Below are positions 57,885 through 64,000 of a stretch of DNA of 64,000 bases, one piece after another. Within the stretch, counting starts at the first letter, position 1; every line of letters starts with the position of its first letter. A program made the position numbers and the translations under genes. The notes under the pieces are model-generated. The model ran no database searches and had not been told where the DNA came from. It saw only the letters and a program-made list of their open reading frames with translations. Location: positions 1 through 64,000 of the forward strand of contig NZ_PCOY01000010.1 of NCBI RefSeq assembly GCF_002979475.1. Direction: 5' to 3'. This DNA is from Microbacterium sp. MYb62. GTDB lineage: Bacteria; Actinomycetota; Actinomycetes; Actinomycetales; Microbacteriaceae.

Positions 57885-58763
57885 GCGCGCGTAGAGGCCG
57901 AGCAGATCCGCGGTCAGCTGGTGCGGTGTGGTCTCGCTCGGGCTGTGCCCGGTCGCATAGGCGCGGAAGTCCGCGCCGATGTCGCGGGCGAACCGCTCGT
58001 GGGCGGTGATCGGCCAGAGGTCGTGCGAGCCTGCGACCACGAGCTTGGGGACGCTCAGCGCCCGCACGTCGCTCCGCAGATCGGGTGCGGTCATCATCAG
58101 GCCGACGATCTCGTCGACGCTGCGGCGGCTCGTGAGTGCGAACCGGGAGCGGACGAAGTCGAGTCGCCCGGGCGGGACGCGGTTCTTGTTCGTCACGATC
58201 CCCCAGATCAGCAGTCCGGCGCCACGGCGAGGGCTTGCGATCGGGGCGAGCGGCCCCAGCCACTTCATCGTCGCGAAGACGTTGCCGGTGCCGGGCGGAG
58301 TGGTGAGGAGCGCGAGCGAGCGGACCAGGTCGGGGCGGCGTACCGCCACCGACTGCGCCACCGTGCCGGCGAAAGAGTACCCGAGCAGGTGGGCCGGTGC
58401 TCCGGCATCGAGGAAGGCGATGAGGTCGCCGATGAACAGCTCGTAGGTGTAGCTCGCGTCCGCGCCGGCCGCGTGCGACTCGTACTGTCCCGCGAGGTCG
58501 AACGACTGCACGAAGTAGCCGGCCTGCGAGAGGAGCGGCAGCATCAGGGTGAAGTCCTCCTTGGACCCCGTCGCCCCCGGCACCAGGACCACGCGCGGAT
58601 GCGCGGGATCGCCCAGCGACACCACGGCCAGGTCGCCGCTCGGTGCGGAGAACCGTGAGCTCGTCGACCCTGACGGCGGCACCGTCCAGTCGATGTCGCC
58701 GATGGCCGCGTCGAGGGATGCCGGGGCGATGGGCGCCCGCTCACTCCGCGATTCCGTCGACAC
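57873..58763 (-). CDS. Alpha/beta-hydrolase
   Basis: A 296-residue alpha/beta-hydrolase: oxyanion strand VVLVPGATGSKEDF, nucleophile elbow GYSFAGT (Ser), Asp in VVAGSHDLWPIT and His in ATGHSPSETTPHQL. An N-terminal ~40-residue stretch is polar. The substrate is unknown; its fold class includes esterases, lactonases and haloperoxidase-like enzymes. It is convergent with the GT2 gene. The start is set by the 58763 ATG (its upstream -10/ribosome-binding site is not clear). Confidence 0.87.
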   Translation of the reverse strand: MSTESRSERAPIAPASLDAAIGDIDWTVPPSGSTSSRFSAPSGDLAVVSLGDPAHPRVVLVPGATGSKEDFTLMLPLLSQAGYFVQSFDLAGQYESHAAGADASYTYELFIGDLIAFLDAGAPAHLLGYSFAGTVAQSVAVRRPDLVRSLALLTTPPGTGNVFATMKWLGPLAPIASPRRGAGLLIWGIVTNKNRVPPGRLDFVRSRFALTSRRSVDEIVGLMMTAPDLRSDVRALSVPKLVVAGSHDLWPITAHERFARDIGADFRAYATGHSPSETTPHQLTADLLGLYARADG

Positions 58764-58772
58764 GCTGAAAAG

Positions 58773-59048
58773 CTACTCCTCCGCACGCCCGTGCAGAAAG
58801 ATCGCGCGCCGGTCTAGGTGATGCTCTTCGTCTCCGGGGCGGGCTCGTGGAGTCGGGCATCCGGTTCCTGCGTCGGTGGCGGATGCCGAGCGGGTGATCA
58901 TGCCGTGGACGAGGAGCGTGCGCACCGCTGACGAGACGGCCGCGCGACTCATGCCGGAGTAATCGCCGACCAACTCGGCGACCGCATCCGGGCGGCGGCG
59001 GAGGGGCTCGGGATCGAGGCGCACGCGCTCGACGAGCCCTACAAGCAC
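58773..59048 (-). pseudogene. Probable remnant of a MarR-like winged-helix regulator
   Basis: A 91-residue minus-strand frame reads DAVAELVGDYSGMSRAAVSS, then AVRTLLVHGMITRS, which looks like the helix-turn-helix of a MarR/GbsR-type regulator without its wing or dimerisation helices. On the plus strand a stretch ending HDRSLIGDYVA (stop at 59080) also looks protein-like, so the 382-bp gap 58764-59145 may hold debris of more than one gene. I see no intact gene in it. Confidence 0.35.
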
Positions 59049-59088
59049 GATCGCTCCCTGATCGGCGACTACGTCGCGTAGCCGATCG

Positions 59089-59133
59089 GCCGTGCCCCCG
59101 GTCCCTCCTTCGAGGCAGCCGGGGGCGCGGCCG
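59089..59133. terminator. Hairpin before the DUF1634 gene end
   Basis: GGCCGTGCCCCCGG (59089-59102) pairs with CCGGGGGCGCGGCC (59120-59133) with one mismatch, across 17 bases. It is placed to terminate the GntR-TSUP-DUF1634 operon, whose last stop is at 59146. Confidence 0.6.
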
Positions 59134-59145
59134 TGCCCCGCGCCG

Positions 59146-59457
59146 CTACCGGAGCAGCCCGGTCGCGGCGGAAGCGATGACGAGGACGATCACGGTTGCG
59201 GTGATGCCGACGTAGAGGGCGTCCCTCCGTCGGGCGAACGCGCCCAGCATGAGGAGCAGCCGCGTGAACGGCAGGAGGACGAGCGTGCTGCATCCGGCGA
59301 TGAGCATCGCGGTCGACACGAGAGGCGCTCCTGCCCACCCGAGGATCGCTCCGGTCGCGAAGAGGGCGGCCGCCGCTCCGGTGCCCCCGCGCATCAGTCT
59401 CGCGATTCGTCGGCGCAGCGCGCGGTCTTCCTCGTCGGCAGACCGGAGCTCCGTCAT
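59146..59457 (-). CDS. DUF1634 family membrane protein
   Basis: A 103-residue protein with three hydrophobic helices in the DUF1634 pattern: RRRIARLMRGGTGAAAALFATG, TAMLIAGCSTLVLLPFTRLL and a C-terminal helix. DUF1634 genes commonly follow TSUP (TauE/SafE) genes. Here the start overlaps the TSUP stop by 4 bp. It probably forms a complex with the permease. Role unknown. Confidence 0.87.
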   Translation of the reverse strand: MTELRSADEEDRALRRRIARLMRGGTGAAAALFATGAILGWAGAPLVSTAMLIAGCSTLVLLPFTRLLLMLGAFARRRDALYVGITATVIVLVIASAATGLLR

Positions 59458-60302
59458 GACACCCCTCCGAGGTCGGTGAGGCCGAACGCGCTCGACGTCA
59501 TCGGGATCGCGAGGCCCAGCAGGACGACGACGAACGCGATGCGCAGCCCCGGTCCCGCCATCCGGACCAGGGCTCGAGCACCGATGACGGCGCCGGCGAG
59601 CGAACCCAGGACGATGGGTGTCGTGAGCGTCAGATCGACGTTCCCGGCCAGCAGGTATGCGGCGGCGGCGCCGCATGCCGTCACCCCGATGGTGAGGTTC
59701 GCGGTCGCCGACGACACCTTGAGGGGCAGACGCATGGCGGCATCCATCGCCGGGATCTTCAGCACCCCACTGCCGATGCCCAGCAGCGCGGAGAGCAGTC
59801 CCGCGCCGAACATGAAGGACAGGCCGAGCGGCACGCGCGAGACGCGATACGCGACGGTCGTCCCTCCGTGTTCCGTGTATGAGGAAGCGAGACGCAGCCT
59901 CCGATCCGCACCGGCCGAGGGGAGTGGGGGTGGAGGGCGCCGACCGAGGAGCATCTGGATCGCGGAGGCCACCAGCACCGCAGCGAAGATCGCGAAGAGG
60001 ATCCGTGGGGGGAACATCCCGATCATCAGGATGCCGACGAGAGCGCCGAGCGCGGTCGCGACCTCGAGGACGACCGCGAGGCGCAGGTTCGTCAATCCGG
60101 CGGCGAGGAACGGTGAGGCGCTGGCGCAGGAGCATGCGATCACCGAGAGGAGACTGACCGCCACGGCGACGGGAAAGGGCGCTCCAGCGAACAGCGTCAG
60201 GATCGGGACGATGAAGATGCCGCCTGCCATTCCCAGGGCGCTCCCCAGGGCGCCGGCCGCCAGCGCCGCCACAAAGAGGAGGAGGAACTGATCGGGGCTC
60301 AC
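59454..60302 (-). CDS. TSUP (TauE/SafE) family permease
   Basis: A 282-residue transporter with eight hydrophobic segments in two halves, N-terminal GSALGMAGGIFIVPILTLFAG (a TSUP signature) and second-half LLSALLGIGSGVLKIPAMDAAM. TSUP proteins export sulfite, thiosulfate or organosulfonates, or import small organic acids. It starts in a 4-bp overlap with the GntR gene and is followed by DUF1634 in a 4-bp overlap. Confidence 0.9.
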   Translation of the reverse strand: MSPDQFLLLFVAALAAGALGSALGMAGGIFIVPILTLFAGAPFPVAVAVSLLSVIACSCASASPFLAAGLTNLRLAVVLEVATALGALVGILMIGMFPPRILFAIFAAVLVASAIQMLLGRRPPPPLPSAGADRRLRLASSYTEHGGTTVAYRVSRVPLGLSFMFGAGLLSALLGIGSGVLKIPAMDAAMRLPLKVSSATANLTIGVTACGAAAAYLLAGNVDLTLTTPIVLGSLAGAVIGARALVRMAGPGLRIAFVVVLLGLAIPMTSSAFGLTDLGGVS

Positions 60303-61042
60303 CGTGCGGCGTCCGGCGACGTGGGACGCCGCGGGAGGCGGGTGGTGAAGGTGATGGTCTCACCGCGGTAGTGCAGCACCTCGTGATCGACCGGCCGCCC
60401 GCCGTCGGTGTACGACGTGCGTTCGATGCGGAAGACGGCATCGCCCGCCCGCATCTCGAGCAGCTCGGCCACGCCGGCATCCGCCGCTACCGCCTGCAGG
60501 GCGTAGGACGCCTCCCGGAGCGGAGTGGCGAGTCTCTGCTCCAGAACGTCGAAGATCGGTTCGTTCGCGAGGTCCTCTTCCGCCACCCGCCGACCGAGCT
60601 CGAGGGGAAGGTGGGTGCGATCGAAGGAGATCGGCGTGCCGTTCGCGAGGCGGACGCGTTCGATGAGCATCACGGTCGACCCGGCCGGCAGCTCCAGCGC
60701 GGTGCAGACCTCCGGCGGTGCGGTGATCTCCTCCGCCCTGAGCACGCGCGCCGTGGCGGCCAGACCGTGCGCCTCCATGTCCTCGACGAATCCGGTCAGC
60801 TCCGTCAACGGCTGGCGGAGCTTCGGTGCCGTGACGAACGCTCCCCGTCCCGGTCGGGTCACCACCAGACCGCGGGCCACGAGGTTCTGCACGGCCCGTC
60901 GAACGGTGATCCGGCTCACTCCGAACTCGTCGATCAGCTGATCCTCGGTGGGAAGGCGATCTCCCGGATGCAGGACGCTCGTGATCCGGGCGACGAGGGC
61001 GTCTTCGATCTGTGCGTAGAGAGGGATGGCGGAAGCCGACAT
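60299..61042 (-). CDS. GntR family (HutC/UTRA) transcriptional regulator
   Basis: A 247-residue GntR regulator with the winged HTH (LPTEDQLIDEFGVSRITVRRAV, ~32-53; GLVVTRPGRGAFVT) and a UTRA sensor domain. I start it at 61042: a TATAAT -10 lies exactly 6 bases before this ATG, the spacing seen at other leaderless genes here; the ATG at 61045 lies only 3 bases from it. The TSUP gene overlaps its 3' end by 4 bp, so all three genes share one message. The ligand probably matches the exported substrate. Confidence 0.92.
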   Translation of the reverse strand: MSASAIPLYAQIEDALVARITSVLHPGDRLPTEDQLIDEFGVSRITVRRAVQNLVARGLVVTRPGRGAFVTAPKLRQPLTELTGFVEDMEAHGLAATARVLRAEEITAPPEVCTALELPAGSTVMLIERVRLANGTPISFDRTHLPLELGRRVAEEDLANEPIFDVLEQRLATPLREASYALQAVAADAGVAELLEMRAGDAVFRIERTSYTDGGRPVDHEVLHYRGETITFTTRLPRRPTSPDAAR

Positions 61043-61048
61043 CATATT

Positions 61049-61054
61049 ATTATA
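61049..61054 (-). promoter_or_regulatory. Perfect -10 (TATAAT) of the GntR operon
   Basis: TATAAT on the minus strand within an unusually A+T-rich stretch (61041-61057), 6 bases upstream of the ATG at 61042. The transcript should be leaderless. No clear -35 is seen. Confidence 0.6.
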
Positions 61055-61088
61055 ACAACAACGCCTGACCTGTTCGGCCGACGTTCCG

Positions 61089-61703
61089 CTAGCTGTACTG
61101 CCGTGCCGGATCCTGCTCCAGCAGCACGCGCGCCAGGCGCCGCGCCACCGCGAAAGGCTCGTCGAAGGTCTCCATGCCGACCGTGACGATCGCCCCCTCG
61201 TACAGCAGCATCATCGTCTTCGACATCAGATCCGCGTCGGATGCGCCGGCTTCCTGGCAGAGCTCGGCGAACAGCGCGAGCAGCCACGTCTTCTGGCGGG
61301 CGACCTCGGGGAAGACCGGGTGGCCGTCGTGTCCGTCGCCGATCTCGGCGCGCGCATTGATGGCGCTGCATCCTTTCGGGCTGTTCTCGTCCGACCAGGC
61401 GATGGCGGCATCGAACACGGCGAGGATGCGGTCCGTTCCGGGGTCGGGCACGCGGGACAGGTGTTCCGCGAGATGGATGCGCCAGCGTGCGTCGCGGTGC
61501 TGGAGGTAGGAGACGACGAGCGCCTCCTTCGAGCCGAACCGGTCGTAGAGCGTCTTCTTCGTGACCCCTGCCGCCTCCGCGATCGTGTCGACCCCCACGG
61601 CGTGGATGCCGCGCTCGTAGAAGAGGCGGGAGGCGGCGTCGAGCACGCGGGTGGCGCCCGGAGTGAGGGGGGCGAGCTCGGGGACGGGGGTGGAGGGTGC
61701 CAT
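61089..61703 (-). CDS. TetR family transcriptional regulator
   Basis: A 204-residue TetR: recognition region VDTIAEAAGVTKKTLYDRFGSK (~38-59), ligand domain with SPKGCSAINARAEIG. TATACT lies exactly 6 bases before the ATG with no Shine-Dalgarno (leaderless). It is divergent from an EamA-type transporter; a TATAC-N6-GTATA dyad covers both -10 elements. Confidence 0.92.
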   Translation of the reverse strand: MAPSTPVPELAPLTPGATRVLDAASRLFYERGIHAVGVDTIAEAAGVTKKTLYDRFGSKEALVVSYLQHRDARWRIHLAEHLSRVPDPGTDRILAVFDAAIAWSDENSPKGCSAINARAEIGDGHDGHPVFPEVARQKTWLLALFAELCQEAGASDADLMSKTMMLLYEGAIVTVGMETFDEPFAVARRLARVLLEQDPARQYS

Positions 61704-61709
61704 GAGGTG

Positions 61710-61729
61710 AGTATACCTACCTGTATAGT
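61710..61729. promoter_or_regulatory. Overlapping leaderless promoters and TetR operator
   Basis: Dyad TATAC-N6-GTATA (61712-61727). The minus -10 TATACT is 61715-61710 (6 bases before the TetR ATG); the plus -10 TATAGT is 61724-61729 (7 bases before the EamA ATG). One bound repressor would block both. Confidence 0.65.
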
Positions 61730-61736
61730 CGGGGAG

Positions 61737-62723
61737 ATGAGTAAACAGATCGGTATACTCCATCTCGGTGTGACCATCGCGGCCGCCGTGGCGTTCGTCG
61801 CGACGTGGAGCTCGGGCTTCCTCGTGCCGGCGATCGCCGCGGCCGAGGCCGCGCCGCTGACCCTGCTCGTCTGGCGGTTCGTGCCCCTCGCGGCGATCCT
61901 GCTCATGGTCGTCGCGCTCAGTGGTGCGGCGCGCGGGGTCGCGCGAATCGATATCGGGCGCCAGGCGCTCATCGGACTCTTCGCCCAGTTCGGATACTGC
62001 ACCGCCGTGTATGCGGCGATCGCGTCCGGCGTCGCCACCGGCACCACCGCCCTGATCGACGCCGTGCAGCCGCTCATCGTCGCGGTCCTCGTCGGGCCGC
62101 TTCTCGGACTGAGGGTGCGCGGGGCGCAGTGGGTCGGACTCCTGGTCGGCGCGGCAGGGGTGCTCCTGGTGGTGCGCTCGCAGCTCGACGACTCGACGGC
62201 GCACCCGGCCGCCTATCTCTGGCCCGCGTCGGCGATGGCCTGTCTCATCGTCGGCACGTTCCTCCAGCGTCGGTCCGCCCCGCGCACGGGCATGCTCCTC
62301 ACGCTGACCATCCACGTGACGGTGACCACCGTGGCCCTCATCCCCGTCGCTGCCGTGTTCGGCGCGCTCGGCCCGCCCGCGTCCGCCTCCTTCTGGTTCG
62401 CCGCCGGGTTCGCGGCGGCGTTCCCGACGCTCGCCGGGTACGGCCTGTACTGGTGGTTGCTGCGGCGGGTGGGCGTCACGGCGCTGAACGCCCTGCTCTT
62501 CCTCATCGCCCCCGCGACGGCGCTCGCGGGGGCGCTCCTCCTCGGCGAACCGCTCACGCCGGTCACGCTCCTCGGATTCGTGCTCTGTGCGGCGGGAGTG
62601 GCGGCGGTCCTCGTGAGCGGGGCGCGATCCTCGCGCTCGCCGGCGCCGTCAGGAAGACGAACGTCGGCGTCGGCCAGTCCTGCCTCGGAGCTGCCTGCGG
62701 CGTGCTCGGCGCCGGGATCGTGA
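61737..62723 (+). CDS. EamA/DMT superfamily transporter (10 TM)
   Basis: A 328-residue drug/metabolite transporter with ten helices in two EamA repeats (SKQIGILHLGVTIAAAVAFV; FVATWSSGFLVPAIAAAEA; LLFLIAPATALAGALLLGEP). The ATG lies 7 bases after TATAGT, with no usable Shine-Dalgarno, so it is probably leaderless. Divergent from its probable TetR repressor. The last ~30 residues are Ser/Pro-rich and may be disordered. Substrate unknown (amino acid or drug efflux). Confidence 0.9.
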   Translation: MSKQIGILHLGVTIAAAVAFVATWSSGFLVPAIAAAEAAPLTLLVWRFVPLAAILLMVVALSGAARGVARIDIGRQALIGLFAQFGYCTAVYAAIASGVATGTTALIDAVQPLIVAVLVGPLLGLRVRGAQWVGLLVGAAGVLLVVRSQLDDSTAHPAAYLWPASAMACLIVGTFLQRRSAPRTGMLLTLTIHVTVTTVALIPVAAVFGALGPPASASFWFAAGFAAAFPTLAGYGLYWWLLRRVGVTALNALLFLIAPATALAGALLLGEPLTPVTLLGFVLCAAGVAAVLVSGARSSRSPAPSGRRTSASASPASELPAACSAPGS

Positions 62724-62730
62724 AACGAGG

Positions 62731-63381
62731 TCACGGGCGATGTGGATGCCGTCGCGGCTCGTCGCTCGCGGGGTGCTCGGCGTCCAGGGCGCGGAACCCG
62801 TGAAGCGCGGCATCCAGGGCCCGGATCATCGCTTCGCGCCGCACGTCGATCGCGTCGACGCGGAGTGCGCCGTCGAGACCGGCGCCCTCGATGGCTCCGA
62901 GCGCGGCGCCGACCATGGGGGCGACATCCGCGAGTGCAGAGCCCGTGTCGGCCGAGATCCGCAGGGCGAGTCCCCGTGCGAGGTTCATCAGCCGGTTGGC
63001 GAGGGAGCGGGGGAGCTCGCCTCGTGCTCCGAGGGCTGCGCGGATGGCGGCCTGTCGGGTGACGGCCTCTTCGGTGGATGCGGCATCGATCAGCGCTCGC
63101 ATGGCCGCGTGCACCCGATCGGCGGCGTGGGCGGATCCGGTCTCGTGGGCGACGCGCCAGGCGAGTGCGGCGAAGTCGTCGACGTGCGCGAAGAGGAGGT
63201 CTTCCTTCGAGGGGAAATGCACGTAGAACGTGCGCTCGGAGACCTCGGCGTGGCGGGCGATCTCCGCCACCGTCGTCGCCTCGTAGCCGCGCGTCTCGAA
63301 GAGCTGGGATGCGCTGTCGCGCAGCGCTTGGTGCGTGCGCTTCCGGCGCGCGTCGTGTCCGTTTTCCGGCGCCTGGGGCAT
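62731..63381 (-). CDS. TetR family transcriptional regulator
   Basis: A 216-residue TetR: VAEIARHAEVSERTFYVHFPSKE (~38-60), then a ligand domain. A TAGACT -10 lies 6 bases before the ATG, with no Shine-Dalgarno. It is divergent from an SDR gene across the perfect 34-bp palindrome 63401-63434. Its 3' end lies 8 bp from the convergent EamA gene. Confidence 0.91.
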   Translation of the reverse strand: MPQAPENGHDARRKRTHQALRDSASQLFETRGYEATTVAEIARHAEVSERTFYVHFPSKEDLLFAHVDDFAALAWRVAHETGSAHAADRVHAAMRALIDAASTEEAVTRQAAIRAALGARGELPRSLANRLMNLARGLALRISADTGSALADVAPMVGAALGAIEGAGLDGALRVDAIDVRREAMIRALDAALHGFRALDAEHPASDEPRRHPHRP

Positions 63382-63400
63382 GCGTCGAGTCTAGACTCAG

Positions 63401-63434
63401 GGATCAAAGATTGCAGATCTGCAATCTTTGATCC
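63401..63434. promoter_or_regulatory. Perfect 34-bp palindrome between TetR and SDR genes
   Basis: Each 17-base half (GGATCAAAGATTGCAGA) is repeated in exact reverse complement with no gap. On the plus strand it includes a -35-like TTGCAG, 17 bases before CATGAT, itself 6 bases before the SDR ATG. Its length fits two TetR dimers. Confidence 0.8.
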
Positions 63435-63445
63435 ATGATGTCGAT

Positions 63446-64000
63446 ATGGAAACGAGCACGCGGGCGTACGTCGTGACGGGAGCGGATTCAGGTCTCGGAC
63501 GAGCGGTGGCGGACCTCCTCGCCGTGCAGGGGCGGGTGATCGCCTGCGGCGTCGGCGACGAGGTCGACGTCCGTGCGGATCTGGCGACGGGGGAGGGGCG
63601 CGCGCGATTTCTCGCGGAGGTCGGCTCTCTCAGCGGAGGCTGCGTGGACGGCGTCGTCGCCGCAGCGGGCATCGGTGCGCCGCGGGTGGAGACGGTCGCC
63701 CTGAACTACTTCGGCACCATCGCCGTGCTGGAAGGACTGGGTCCGCTCCTCGCGCGGTCATCCGCACCCGCGGCGGTGGTCGTCTCGTCGTCCTCCACTC
63801 TGAATCGCGGGAGTGACGCGCTGGTGCGTGCGTGCCTGCGCGGCCAGGAGGCGAAGGCGCTCGACGTCGCCCGCCGACTGATCCGCCGCAGAAAGGGCAG
63901 TCAGCTCTACCGGTCCAGCAAGATCGCGCTCAACCACTGGGTCCGTTCCGCGTCCGTGCGGGCCGAGTGGGCCGGCCGCGGGGTCGTCCTCAACGCCGTG
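63446..64000 (+). CDS. Short-chain dehydrogenase/reductase, 3'-incomplete at window end
   Basis: A classical SDR cut off at the window end after 185 codons. The cofactor motif is VVTGADSGLGRAVADLL (TGxxxGxG, residues ~9-25), the AAAGIG structural motif (NNAG equivalent), the Ser of the catalytic tetrad in VVSSSSTLN, and the YxxxK motif in LYRSSKIAL. The ATG at 63446 is 6 bases from CATGAT with no Shine-Dalgarno. Divergent from a TetR gene across a 34-bp palindrome. It likely reduces or oxidises an unknown alcohol; the substrate-binding C-terminus lies outside the window. Confidence 0.9.
   Translation, partial: METSTRAYVVTGADSGLGRAVADLLAVQGRVIACGVGDEVDVRADLATGEGRARFLAEVGSLSGGCVDGVVAAAGIGAPRVETVALNYFGTIAVLEGLGPLLARSSAPAAVVVSSSSTLNRGSDALVRACLRGQEAKALDVARRLIRRRKGSQLYRSSKIALNHWVRSASVRAEWAGRGVVLNAV

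Noticed and set aside
1..64000. CRISPR array, prophage, integron or large mobile island
   Set aside because: No regularly spaced repeats, integrase, capsid, portal or plasmid gene found; composition is uniform and the only transposase is a single truncated copy.

Overview
The window is high-GC chromosomal DNA (about 70% G+C) from a Gram-positive actinobacterium. Microbacteriaceae, probably Microbacterium, is my inference. It rests on leaderless and GTG starts, 4-bp ATGA overlaps inside operons, LAxTG-type surface anchors, a ThrE exporter, paired YhgE/Pip proteins and a ~98-residue protein of a small Microbacteriaceae-type family. I see no rRNA, tRNA, CRISPR array, prophage or intact insertion sequence. 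The layout is a chain of small accessory modules, many built as a regulator next to the gene it probably controls, with a visible palindrome between them.

1-9.3 kb: a MarR/SMR efflux pair sharing one operator motif; a lone PD-(D/E)XK-like protein; an SRPBCC protein and a small unknown; a 3'-truncated IS481 transposase. Then comes the most unusual locus: a single-chain, mitochondrial-type PheRS-like ligase (3631-4749) with a changed amino-acid pocket, behind a structured leader with a 23-codon leader ORF and an inverted repeat that can mask the ribosome-binding site. A TetR/MFS pair follows, then a lipoprotein, a membrane protein, and a divergent VOC / RibD-like reductase pair.

9.3-19.3 kb: an APH(6)-like kinase, an alpha/beta hydrolase flanked by a 38-bp repeat, an ABC ATPase/permease pair, a decayed NmrA-like gene, a BtrH-like protein, an MFS/GNAT divergent pair, and an imine-reductase-like enzyme divergent from a MerR regulator.

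19.3-31.2 kb: a BlaI/M56-peptidase pair divergent from a DsbA-like/CcdA thiol-redox pair, LysR divergent from a bifunctional PBP with a PASTA domain, GNAT, NmrA/MarR, an LCP cell-wall ligase, a DUF7882-like protein and ThrE.

31.2-44 kb: a four-gene family of envelope functions (two YhgE/Pip proteins, a TetR and a nearby lipoprotein), a MarR-controlled luciferase-like monooxygenase plus NAD(P)-binding reductase, a VOC protein, a remnant of an amino-acid oxidase, an FAD reductase, a universal stress protein and a 14-TM MFS pump behind a CsoR/CstR-like operator.

44-58.8 kb: NIPSNAP; a formylglycine-generating enzyme beside a sulfatase; a thioester-domain adhesin; a lipoprotein; a membrane protein with a two-component system; TetR plus a tiny membrane protein; a 1,052-residue beta-helix surface protein with an LAITG anchor; HAD, GT2 and a second alpha/beta hydrolase.

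58.8-64 kb: a coupled GntR-TSUP-DUF1634 operon, a TetR/EamA pair with face-to-face leaderless promoters, and a TetR/SDR pair around a perfect 34-bp palindrome. The SDR gene runs off the end of the window.

All functional calls come from reading motifs by eye. No database search was run.
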